Positions 14,345 to 26,948 of a stretch of 64,000 bases of DNA are shown piece by piece (position 1 is the first letter of the stretch; every line of letters starts with the position of its first letter). The notes under the pieces are model-generated. The model worked only from the letters and a program-made list of their open reading frames with translations, did not search any database and was not told where the DNA came from. A program made the position numbers and the translations under genes. The DNA is taken from positions 1,193,386 to 1,257,385 of the forward strand of contig VZTJ01004779.1 in NCBI GenBank assembly GCA_013397795.1, written 5' to 3'. The stretch comes from Orthonyx spaldingii. Its lineage: Eukaryota > Chordata > Aves > Passeriformes > Orthonychidae.

Positions 14345-15020
14345 CATGACTCATGTTAAGCCAGGAACTATCTGCAGACTTGCTGCAGTGCAGTTCCTCC
14401 CATCACCCAGGTAATGACCTTAAGTCACTGAAACATTATCAGCCCCCTTCTCCACTCCTGAGGATTATAGCCACACCAGCCATCTATTGGATTTTGTACC
14501 ACCGATTACAACCTTTTTAAACCAGGAATCTAGCTAGTTTTCTACCCACATCTCACTGCTTTGACTTTAAGGATACTATGGAAGGTCTCGCTAGAATCAA
14601 GGTAAAATATAGTCATTGATTTCCTTATCTCCCCAGCACTATCCATCTGATCAGAGAAGAATGTCCAGGCATAGCGTTCCCAATCACTTTTTGATTCTCC
14701 ATGCATGTGGACAGTTTCTGGAAGAGCTGGTTCCATAATATTCCCAATGACTGAGTAGAGGCAGAGGAGACTGTAGATTCCTGGATCATCTTCCTTGTCC
14801 TTTCTGAAGACAGCTGCGACATTTTACATTTTTCTGGTCATAGGGAGCTTTTCCCAAATGTTATGAATTTTTGAAGATGTTTGTGACCAGCATCTCCCTC
14901 TGAGTGTGTCGCCTCTCAGAGCTAGAGGACTCCTCATTGAAGATTGCTGAACGACGAGGGATCCTGGGCTGATATCCCCTAACTCCTCAAGGCTCAACCC
15001 TTCATCCAGTGAAAAGATGC
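14345..15020 (-). mobile_element. Decayed CR1 LINE, reverse-transcriptase part of ORF2
   Basis: On the minus strand, shifting frames recall the CR1 ORF2 region between the endonuclease and the RT active site: FRKDKEDDPGIYSLLCLYSV near 14810-14740, then GNIMEP, then KVIGN followed by a PGHSSL segment in the next frame. In CR1 these correspond to the FKKGKKEDPGNYRP, GKIMEQ and KVIGNSQHGF stretches. Further along the minus strand, 14520-14360 fits the region leading to the RT catalytic loop, but no FADD box is intact. Stops and frameshifts make it a dead fossil, much older than the copy at 44391-44970. Confidence 0.7.
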
Positions 15021-17917
15021 AAAGGCATCCAAAGGGAGTATTTCACTGAATTTGAGGGCAACTTTTCACAGGGACCTCATACAGACTCTTTTAGTCTGTG
15101 TGTATGCACGTGTGCATATTCTGTATCAAATGTGCAAGAAATGCTGCTCTCCTAGATTCTTGTGTGCTACTTCAGATTTGTAAATCAGGCTTGCAAGTAA
15201 GTTACTGTTGTGCTATAGTAAACACTTAATCTATATGAATCCTTTGCTAAATTGTTTGACTTAAGTGATCGGTTAAGTTAAATGCTGTTAAATTGAAGTG
15301 CTGGAAAAGGAAAGGAAATGTGATTGATACTGAGTATTTGCAGACAAAAAGGAATTCTCCTTGGAAAACAACACCTTTCTGCTCCATGAATCTCATGGGT
15401 AGATTCAGCTCTGAAAAGATTTTTTTGCTAGAAAAACGTTTCTGCAGCAATTCAATGAGGTTTTCATTTCAGGATATTATTTTATGGTAGGTAGTAGTAG
15501 TTTTTATTACCCATCTACAATTTTATAAAGGCTGCGACCTCCTAGCATTACTTTAAAAGAAAATTAATTTTATCTACCAATTTTAAAAGGAAAATATCAC
15601 TGTCAAAGAATAAAAAAAGCTTCACACCTGCTAATTAACTTTTCATCAACATATTTTTCACACATGTACCCCACTTAGCATCCAAGAGTGCTCCAGTTTA
15701 GAAAGAGGAATTTTCTAGCTATCAATTTTAAAACTAGAACAGTACCTCTTGGCATTTGGCCACATCATATGCAAGAGAGAGAAAAATAAAAGGTTACTCA
15801 GGCAAACACTGCCAGTGTTCTTTGCACTATTTGAAAGACTGCTGTTTTCTAAAGTTAAAGGCAAATTGTGCATTCCTAATGCAGAAGAAATACTTGTCTC
15901 AGCTCATTGAATTAAAGTCACTGTTCAATAAGGCTTCACCTATACAAATATACAGTTCACATTACACTGAAGGTCAAAAGAGATGAGATCAATCTGAATG
16001 TCAGAGGTCAAATACGCCAAATACTTTTAACTTTTTATGTAGTAATTCTGAATACTAATGCCAAAGCACATAAGAACACACAACAGGTAAATCTGGAATA
16101 TTCCTTGTATTTTCTCAATTCCTAACATTTAATTCACAGAAACTGTTTTAAGACAAGAACAGTGTTAAGTTATAGAAAAATAATCAAAATCACAGAATAT
16201 TAAGAACAGAAAAGGAATAATATGCATTTATGCATACAGCGAAAAATATTCATAGAATAAGCTACAGGAAAAAAACAGTGTTAGAAGCAGCACATGTAAG
16301 CTGGGACAAGCATGATGGAATTCTGCTGAGCAGTCCTGGATAATTTCTATATGATAACCACTTATGACTGAGTAGAAGTCAATGCATATTATTTTTTTAA
16401 TGTTTTGTGTTTCCTTTGCACATGATTTCTCCTTAAAAACATCTCTTAAATTTTAGTTTTCACTTCCCAATTGAATCGTTTCTTTTGATAAACATACAAA
16501 ACCCCCTCGATTAATAAAACACTATTAACTAGTGATACTGGGTGACTATGCAGTTTCTGTAGAGTCCATAGAGCAGTAATGCATCTGAGCTTTATATAGT
16601 CTTTCAGGTGTCCTCAAACTACAATTTATGGAATTCCACTAGCTCGTATGGTAACTTTCTGGAAGTTTGCTCCTCTCAGCAATCACCTTTCACTCTTTAC
16701 AAGCAGGACTATCTAATACATCAATTTATAAATGTCAATCCTGACCCTTGTTTTTCTACAGGACAGTTATCTTCCTGGAGGCAACCTACTGATGTTTGTA
16801 GTCACCAAGGAGAACGAAAGGAATGCAGAACTCAAAAGTTAGATTAGGAGGTAAACAAAGGCCACATACACACCATTACTTCATCACATTCAGTTTCATT
16901 CACTTAAATAGATCTTAGACTATTATAGCCTTTTAGGTCATGGAGACACTGAAAAAGCAAACACCTTCACATTTATACAAAACTGAAGTAAAATGAGTTT
17001 CTGACTTTGGTTCCAGGTGCAACAATGGTGGGTTTATATTCCTTGACCTTAGGAGGCCATTGTCAATTACAACTAGCCCATGTGCTGGCAGCCATCACAC
17101 CTATAAGAAAACTTCCTTCAGGGATGGGGAAGACAAGATTGGTTTATCTTTTAGAGCCAATGAAATCCTGAATTACTGCCTGAACAACGAAAGAGGTCAA
17201 AAAAGAAGAGTCGTGGATAGAGCACTAACCAACATCCGTTTTGATTTGGATTACACTTGTGTTTAGTTCCATTTACTGTGTTTGAGGGTTGTGGGTTGAC
17301 ATGGCTGGCAAACAAGCCCCATCCATAAGAAGGTTCACTCCCCATGGGACAGGGGAGAAAACTGAAAGAACAAGAGTGAGAAAACTTATGTGTTAAAAAA
17401 GACAGTGAAATCACTCACCAGTTACTGCTGGAGGCAAAACAGACTCGGTTCAGGGCCTTTGAGTTCATTTATTGCCAAGCAACAAAAGCTGAATTTAAAT
17501 ATTGACTTAATTATTGAGAAACTAAAAATTATATTTAAATATTTCAGGAAAAACAACTTTCCCCCTAAAATACCCTTGCTAGGCCCAACTTCACTTTCAG
17601 GCTCACTTGACTTCAAACACCTCGCCTTGCCTCCTTCCCTGTTCCTGTTCTTCCCTTCTTCATTCCAGACATCTCCCCTTCCTTGCTATTGTCACAAGTT
17701 CCACCCAGTCCCTTCACCGAGGCAAGGAAGACACATGGGGTCAGCATTTAGTGATTTCTCAGTTCAGGTAAATTAAAATACAAGCAGAAACTTTGAATAG
17801 AAGCTATTCCTTTTTTTAAAAAAAAAAAGCAATCTTAAGCTTCAGATTTATTGTCTCTGAGTTCTGAAACTGCCAAACAAACACAAAACTTGTTATGAGA
17901 ATTAAGTTGGCAGCAGA

Positions 17918-17933
17918 TTTTTTTTTTTTTTTT
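17918..17933. repeat. poly-T tract (16 T)
   Basis: An uninterrupted homopolymer. Similar 15-16 base T runs occur at 20127-20142, 42189-42204 and 58692-58706. Confidence 0.9.
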
Positions 17934-20900
17934 AGTCTTCTCTGTTATATAGAACCTCTACTATAAAGGGCATATTAGTCCTAAAAAATATTCCTTCTAC
18001 ACTCCTTTGTATAGTTAAAATTGGCAGTCTAGCTTTTCTGTCACCCTTAAGATTTTCCCATAAAATTGGGATGTTTCATCACTTAAACAAAATGCAATTT
18101 GCATGCAAACAAACCAAGAACTTCTTCAGACATTTTCTACACTGTCTTTCACAGAGATATTTCTTCTAACTAAGACACCTTCCTGTACAGCAATAGCTTT
18201 AAATAGCATTATTTAAAGAAGCATTCAGAATGTGTCTTGTCTGTGTTTGCTCCCTGCACACACTGATTGATAAAAGGTGGTCAATTTTCCTGTTTTGTCT
18301 GTTTTTTCTTCTTCAGCATTTAATGCAATTTTCAGTCCCATATTTTCCAGAACTGAGTCATTGCTACTTGCAAAATTTTTAATCCCCTGACTGCTTTTTA
18401 GCATCTGGGTCCAAGAATATTCTCTGGGTACACTCTAATTACATGTTTGCACTTACACATGAAATCTGACTGTGGGGAACAGAAAGAACCCATGATGATT
18501 TCTGGCTGGAAAAACTAAGAAAAAGTAAATTACAGTCTGCAGTAGCTTTAATTGTCTTGCCTTGAGCACAAGCAATGCTACATAGCCATGCAGGAAGGCA
18601 GATCACTGATTGCTGATTTTCCATTGCGGCTCTGGAGTCATGGTTGTGGGAAAGTCAGGGAGCACAGGAGTCACAGCTAAACAACACCATAATAATGGGG
18701 GATTTCAGTTACTCTCATTTAAATTGTGTAAGTATCATAAAGGTAAGTAATGGAGAAATTTGAATCTTTTTTAGACATCATTTGACAGTGATTCCTGGAG
18801 AAGACATTCAGCAAGTACACAAGAGCAAAAGCGATTTTTCATCATGTTCAGAGCTGTGTACAGGCTTTGCATAAAAAAACACCAAGAACCACTTCATATG
18901 GCCTTAATGTACTCAAATTCAACAGGATTGATGATACTCCATCTTGGCCATTGATACAAATATTTTTATTAAATCCACCATTATATTTAAGTGACTTTGG
19001 TACAAGAGACGTCTTTGGTTCCAATGCTGAAGTCTTAATCATATCAAAATATTAGAGTAGAAACATTAAATATTTACAACTTTGAAAATTCTTGAAAGTT
19101 TTCTATTTATATAAGGAAAGCTGTGTAGTCACAGCATAGCACAGTCAAGCACATTTCCAGAATGCAAACAAGTACTATTTCCCTGAAGGGGATAAAATGG
19201 CCAGAAAACATAACAGAAAGCAATTATCCTTGTCCACTACCAATGCATGCAAGCTTTATTCCCTTGCTGCTCGGTGATTAACAAGTAGTTTCAGGAGCAT
19301 CAGTCCATTTGCTCCGAATTCAGTTTATTTCAAGCAGTATAACTGATTCACACCATTTTATCTCTGCTTATCACTGCATGCTTTTACAACATACTGTGAG
19401 TTACTAAGAAAACACTCCAATTCACTCTTTAAGCCGGCCCTCCACTCAGGTTCAGAGGATTGCTTTAGTTATGGCTCATGTAGTTTCTCCTTATTTCAGG
19501 CTGATTTTTTATGGCAACTTAAACTGTTTGGCAGAGTAATCCCTACAGGTCACATCTCAAAAATATTGTTCACACAATATATAACGCATTTTACTCATAC
19601 AAACCTCATTAATTCAAAACATTTTTCCCCCATATTGATATTCTTGCACTAAATATCAATAAATTTTGTCATAAGCAGAGGAATCAGAACTTGCAGAAGA
19701 TAATCTACAACCTGCTTCCTGCAAGATTCTATACAAACGAAAAATCTCCTGACAAATTGAAGCAAACTGTAAGGAAAATGGAATACACCTCCTTTGAAAG
19801 TAATTCCATAAACACTCTAACAAAATATGTCACTCTCTTGGTTGGATTACAGATGGAAACTCTAGTAGAAATTATCCCATAATAATTTCTAAAATGGTTT
19901 CTTCCTATATCTACCAAAAAGGAAATATGTGCTCTAATTTTTATGTCAAGATTCTCTTGTGGCACTCATTTTCTTCTTTCTTTACACCAAGATTACTGAA
20001 AAAAATTGCCATGAAAGCCATTGTTCATTAAGACACCAGTTTGAAAACTAATAGATGGAAACGGAAAGAAAAAATATTAGAGAAAACAGAGTCATTCCCC
20101 AATGCCTTGCTCCTTTATTTTTTAACTTTTTTTTTTTTTTTTGGTAAGTGCCCCATCAGTGACTGCCACTTGCTATTTAAACTTTCCATAAATCATGTTA
20201 GAACTTCAATATCTATGGCTGAATCAAGGTTATTCAAGCTATATTTTTTCAAGGAAGCCACTGAAAATCACTCACAACAAAAGACTAGAGTTTTACAACA
20301 ATTTAGAAACAGTTTTTTCCTTATTTGCAAAGCAAATAATTCCCAGAAAGACCAAAAACTGAGTAACCCCACCATCCTCTATAAAGATTATGATAATACA
20401 GATTCTCTTTTAACAGTGAATGTCAAAGCTAAAAAAATTTGAAAAAGAACTGAGAAAAACTAAGCAAGTGACTCTTTCAAGTTTCTGTAGTCCTGCTCTC
20501 CATACACTTTCATTTTAATATATTAAGAATGCAAGAACTGCCTGAGGGTAGGTGATTCTTTTTTCTATTTCCAGATTCAATCATTTCAAGCATTACTTTG
20601 TGTTCTCTTTGGAACCAGTAGAAAATAACACTCCTTGAATAGAAAAGAGAAAATTCTTCTCTCAAGATTTTTTCTTTTTTTCTGATCAGATTTCTGTACA
20701 GGAAAGCCATTACAGTGCCCAGAATGTCTTGTCTGCAGGATTAATACAGACACACTGAGATAAGGAAATTAATTTAGGCTTTAGATACATGGTCTTGTTA
20801 TGGAAGAAAATCAACTGAAGATGAAAATCATTACAGAGAGAATTATCTCTCTCAGGGTCTCTATAAAATTTTTATCTCAAGAACAGTCATGATAAAGGTT

Positions 20901-23900
20901 AGAATACATCTCACCAAGTCAGATTTATGCACACAAAGTAGTGTAGACTTGCTCAGAGTCAGACCCAAAACATTCACCTTAGAAACTCAAAAATTTGGAT
21001 CTTCTATGACTGTAGACTCTAAGAAACCAGCTCAGAGGTCAAACTGTGATCTGGAAATTAAAGTTCAATTACATTATTTCTACTCAAAAATTCCTATGAA
21101 TTTCTTCCTTCTATTTCTTTTCTACAGGCTTCAAACACAAAGTGGTTTCTTCCACCACCTGGTGGATAAAAATGTTTCAAATGACCTTCAGATAACAAGA
21201 ACCAGAAGGACAAAGTCCAGCATTTCCACTTGAGGCACAATGACTAACATTTCATATAATAGAAGGCTAGTGGGAGTAGCCTGCCTCAAAGCAAGTATAA
21301 ATCCTTAATTCCTATTATCTCCTATTCTACTTCAAATCCATGGCTTTTAATCAACCGTCTCCAATTAACATTATTGAATTCTAGTAGACAAATATCGTAA
21401 TCAGCCTTCCATTTGTCACCTAAATAAAAACACAGAAGTCTTAAGATACTTGTACAAGTCCTTCCCTTAAATTGGTAATTTCTTTAGCACCTTTTCAAGT
21501 CAATAACACATAAATAAGTGTCTTCACAATGGAATATGGGTTAAGGGTTTTCTAAATAGAGCAAATTATTTACCTTAACAAAAACAAACAAACAAAAAAA
21601 ACCACACAAAAAACCACCAAAACTGATATTAAGATATTAAGTATGGGAGGGGGCATATTAATTTCAACCAAAGTCCTCCTCTAGATTTTTTTAGACTATT
21701 AATATCCAAGTGTCATTTCCCATACTCCACAACTCTTTACACAAACTACCTCTATTTTCAAAAAGCCTTTTTTTAATTATGTTTGACCCTGTATTACAGT
21801 GCTGAAGGTACAGGCTATGGAACATTTTTGTAAGAACTGGTACTTTAAGACCAAAGCATCATAATTTGATCCGGATCTATTCTTATTTTAAAGAACTACT
21901 CTTTCCTTAAAATAAGTAGACTAAAACTTGTTCTATCAGATAAATCTTACTTCAACTGAGGTTTATGTAAAATCTAATACAGAAATTTTGTTGGCTAGAC
22001 AAATAAAATGTTATTTTATCTTTTTAAAATTAGCATGAGACAAAATATCCAATAAAGATATATGTATTGCTATGCACCAGCAGAATGCCATCAGACTATA
22101 TGCTGGACATTTATCTAAATAATTCTTCTCCTTCCTTTGTAATTTTAAGACAAGCATAACCTCATTTCATTCTCTGCCTTGATGCATCAGACAAAATAAT
22201 TCTGTTATAACTGAGCTCTTCTCAGTTGTCTTGCATTATTAATTATTTTGAGCAACCAAGACTTATGCACACAGTTCCAAAGGGCTTCATTCATTAAATT
22301 ACAGAGTTAAAAAAAGCATGCTTAATTCTAGCCTAAAGTATGGATTACGGACATGTTAAGTCCCAGCAGAAAATATAATATACTTACATGAGACATTTGG
22401 CAAAGAAAAAGAACAAGATTGAACCTTGATTAGTATTTGAACCTTAATATTTTAACACTCTTACAGAAAAGATTTATCTAGGAAAAAAAATGCTAAACCA
22501 GAATTATTAGTGACAGGCAGAAAACTGCACACATCATGATATAGTGGTGAAGAAACCTACGTGATTGTCAGAGTGGACCAACTACTGCAGTTTGCCAGTG
22601 TTCTGAGGCATTGTAATTGCAGAATATTAACATAGAAAGATTATTTTATTTTACGAGTTCTTTATAACAACAAACCAAGCAAACCACAAAAATAAAACAA
22701 AAGAAGAAAAAAAGAACCACCCCATCAGAAAACAAGCAAAGCAAGGTGAAGAACTGAAAATTCCCAGGTAGCTGAAAGACAGTGCACTGAGGGAAATGGT
22801 GTGCTTAAGCAAGACCAGGAGGCTACTTATAGAAGTAGCATTTAGACATGAAAAATAGGAGTATTTAGAATATTGATTTTTTTTTTTTGGTGTGCCTCTA
22901 TGCTTGGGAGTACAAGGTGGTAGTGTGCTAAATTCAAAGCTTCTAAAAAGCAAAAAATTGTCAAAAAATAGGCTCACAGTACAAACACCTCTGCATTATT
23001 TGCCGTATCTGCAACACCTAGTTTCGCCACTGGGTTCAGCCTGCAGACTGATATTGCTGCCCATCTCTTCCTTCTACTCCAATTCCTGGTGTAAATCGAT
23101 AGTACAGATTCATTCTGCTCCTTCTCAGATTGGAAGAAGCTGGACAGGAGATCTAGGCAAGAAATTACTGAAGACATTCCAGTACCTCACCCACATTTCT
23201 CTCAGCATCATGGGAAGAACAACAGCCGTGGTCACTGAAGTTCATCAATTTAAATAACATTGCTACAAGTCATGGTTTTACAGAAACATGTAGTAGTATG
23301 CCTGAATTACACCATCACTAAAAGTCCAAGAGGAATATGGCAATCATCTGTAAATGAGGGTACATATTCTCTGCTCATTATACTAATACCACTCCTACTT
23401 TTATTCATACAACATTTTATATGTGTCACCACTGTTAGATTCTGCACATATTTTAGCACAGCTCTCATTTCTATGCATTTATACTTAGCTAACCATTGTC
23501 GAACTACTTACAATAGCAGCTGCAATGCAAGGTTACTAGAGAGCTCTTTATAATTCCAAGTTCAGTGCTTCCAATTATAAGCTGCACACCCATCATAATA
23601 GGAAGTCTTACAATTTCTTTTGAAACATATATGCATCACTCAGAAGTAAATCACACTTATTTTAGATTCTCTCACTGATAAGAGGAAGGGCCTATTTTGT
23701 CTTTGAGTCTCTTAATGCAGTACCCTGCAAGCCATTTATTTCCATGGAAATCTGTAAAAGTTACTGATTGTTGAGTCATCTTTCTTTAATTCAATTGCTC
23801 ACAGGTCAGAGAAACAGTAATAAATCTACTCACAAAAACGGAAGATAAAGAGGGGCTAGATGGTGTCTACTGAATTTACTATTTTTATTGACTATTTTTA

Positions 23901-24504
23901 TTTGCCTAATACTGCAAAGAAAAAGCAGAACTTTCCCCTTAACAGTGGGTAAGGAAGAAATGAAGTTTAATCTTGAGGGAAAATATTTGTCAAAAGAAAC
24001 TGCAGAGTAAAATATTACAACAAGAATATAGATCAAACTAGCAAGCATTTGGAAAACCTACGTATTACAAGTACGTTCATATAAAAGTTTACCTATTCCA
24101 CTGTTAGTTTTGAAGGTATTTCCACAGATCTGCTCTTGTTCTGCAGTTCACAGCCGTGCTACAAGCTAAAGACAAAGCTGTGATGTGACTTGAGGGCGTG
24201 TCCAGAATTAAAGCTGAAATTTGTGCTGATGAACAGTAAAGAAATAGTTAAAGGGTTGCGCTGCTAATGCTGTAATTATTGTGAATCTTGCAGACTTTCC
24301 CTTTATTTCACCAAAACCATTCCTGGCTTTGAGAACCAAAAGGAGTCTTAAGAAAACAATACTTTTTTATTTTATTTTCTAACCATTATAAGGTTTTTAT
24401 GCAACTGAAATAATGATTTCCAGGCTTGAGCCAGCATTTCTCTTGACTACTCTCAAAAGCATGATATCAAATGTAGCTCTTGTGACTTGTATCCCTCCTG
24501 CATT

Positions 24505-24521
24505 AAAAAAAAAAAAAAAAA
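24505..24521. repeat. poly-A tract (17 A)
   Basis: Uninterrupted A run followed by a C-rich heptamer. No retroposed gene is recognisable upstream. Confidence 0.9.
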
Positions 24522-26552
24522 TCCCCCCCATGTTGACACTCTACTGGACAAAACATCACTAAATTTTAGGGCACAATAGAAAAAAACCCCCAACTTCTCA
24601 TAATCCCTTGACATAAGAAATGAGCAAGGGTATTAAAATGAACTGAAAACCAGTATTACAACTGTATAGAACTACTGAGTTCAGACACGGTTAACAACAT
24701 CATGAACTGCAATGCTGAGAGGTTTTTTACCCTCTTCTTTCTGCTCCAGTATAGTAAAATCCATTACAGTTGAGATAGAGAAGTAAAGGAACTCAAGATC
24801 AAACAAAAAAGTTATCAAATGAAAAACTGTCCGAGTCTCATTATCACTTAATAATGGTGCCAAAAACTCATGTCATCAGTGCAAATTAAGGAAAGTATAG
24901 AAAATGTGACTGGGATGGATTAAATGTGGGGGTTTTTTATCAGGCTACACAAAGTATAGGAAACCGGATAATTACTTTACCTAAAAAGGACAGCTGAACT
25001 GCCATTATATAACTTCATAGCCTATTTATTATCGGGCTAGCACAAACAAGCACAAGGCCCAGAAAAATGACAGCAGGGAAAAGTTCATTAAACCAAGAAT
25101 CAGATGTGCACTGCTAGAAGGAAGCACGCAAACACTTCTGCTGCTACCATACTCAGTCGTTGTAAGGGGAAAGAGGACAACTCAGATCTATTCCCAGATT
25201 CAGCTTCTGAGAGATCACTCCCTACTTTTACTCAAAAGATCCTTCTGCTCCAATGTGACATGAATATTTTCTGCCAAAGTAGAACATAAAAGCGATTACA
25301 CAGCCAAAAACATGTAACCATTATGTGTTGCAGACCACATCACATGTAGCTGTTTGCTCATCCTATTCCTTGCTTGGTGAAATTTTTAAAGATGCTCCAG
25401 ATAAAGCAGACATACTACAAGGAACATAGCAGCCTTTAGTATATTTTCTGAAGTTTGATTGTGAAGACTGGAATCACATTCCTCCACAAATTCACTACAG
25501 ATAAAAAGTTTACAAACAACCAGCTAATTACTTAAAAATGTAAGTTCTTAAAAGATGCAGACTAATCTTAACAGCTTGATCAACCATTTAAGCTTTAATA
25601 CATACAAGTTGAAGTTACAGATATCATCATCAATTTAGTTAATTTGCTTAAGGTATTTCAAGTCTTTTGCCAAAATTATATGAAATCAACTCATACCAGC
25701 AAAGATGGCAAATATCACTAATTGATGTTGAGACATAACAATAGCTTAAAATAATGAGTGTGAAACTTAGGGAGTTTCTAATTTGGAAAAGTGTTCAGAG
25801 GTTATATTATTTACACCTAAAATACTCTAAATTCAGAAGAACAAAGAATAACAATCTGAACTGTTTACACTGAAAACAATCAACTAAAATCTTTTCAAAA
25901 GTGAGCAGCTCAAATTTACATCCAGAAAACCACAGTTGTCAGAGAAGTGTGACAAATCAGTCAGAAATTTTCCTTAGTTGTATCAAAACTAGTGATCTTA
26001 TTTTTAATTAAAAAAAAAATAAATAAATCAAACAACAACAAAAAAAACCCAAAAAACCCTAACATTAAAAAATTACACATGACTGTAGTAGAAGTTTTCG
26101 ATGTGGTAGCTTTGCCATTCAAATCTGAGCAGAAATCAGTATTTAAACGATCTGGTTTGAGCAACTAATATTTGGCAATAAATATTAGTTTTGAGCAAGC
26201 AAAGCAAAATAACTATTTATTCCCTGAAAAGATCACAGAGAACATTATTGAGATTTAAAATATCTTGCCTGCATAATCATAAGTGTCTTAAGGGGGTCAC
26301 TATGAATTACATAGGGATTTACTTTGGCCTACAAAATTCAATTTTCAAACACATTTTTCCTTTTGAATCCTGTCCACTAATATACAGGTCTTTAACAACT
26401 TTCTTCTAAATAAAAATTTCTAACATCTATCAATTTCCTCTACCTGATCTTATATTTTCCTCTTGTTATCTTTCATTCTCTACAATATGAAAGTACTACA
26501 GTAATTAACACCAGATAGATGTTTAAACCTACTTACACTTCACTCATTGACA

Positions 26553-26650
26553 GGATTCAATGAAAAAGATCACAAATATGTTGAGCTGGAAGGGACCCAA
26601 AGAGATCACTGAACCTGATTACCTGCTCCGTGCAGGACTACATAAACCCC
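26553..26650 (-). mobile_element. CR1 LINE 3'-end fragment
   Basis: The stretch around GAGCTGGAAGGGACCCAAAG, then AGATCACTGAACC and CTCCGTGCAGGACTA, matches the reverse complement of the CR1 3' untranslated end as I know it (ACC-TTCCAGCTC and TGCACGGAG blocks on the transcribed strand). It is diverged and truncated, and the terminal octamer repeat is only partly kept. Confidence 0.7.
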
Positions 26651-26847
26651 GATTAAAAAAAAAAGCATTCCGAGTAGCCAGTATAATTAAAGACAACAGC
26701 AGGAGTGATCATTTTTGCATGAATCCAAATACTAAAGCTCTAACTTACACAACACAGCTTTTACAAGAAATACTTAAGATGTAAACTACCTTCACCACTT
26801 TGATGATTGAAATGGAGATCAAATTCTGAAAAATGTTTTAAAAGTTG

Positions 26848-26948
26848 CTCATGGGACAGACTTTAAATATCAACAACCTCAGTAATAAACTGACTATTTC
26901 TCATGGGGCAGACTTTAAATATCAACCTCAGAAACAAGCAAACTTCAT
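26848..26948. repeat. Imperfect tandem duplication, period about 52 bp
   Basis: CTCATGGG(A/G)CAGACTTTAAATATCAAC occurs at 26848 and again at 26900. The units have diverged by at least one substitution and a 3-base difference after the shared core. Confidence 0.8.

Noticed and set aside
18650..18850. Possible CR1 endonuclease remnant (ATGGGGGATTTCAG region reads MGDFSYSHLN)
   Set aside because: Only a few residues resemble the CR1 GDFN motif and frames break at once. Not enough to call without an alignment.
20041..20442. 133-codon plus-strand ORF
   Set aside because: It runs through a 16-base T homopolymer giving a phenylalanine run and shows no domain. Chance frame.
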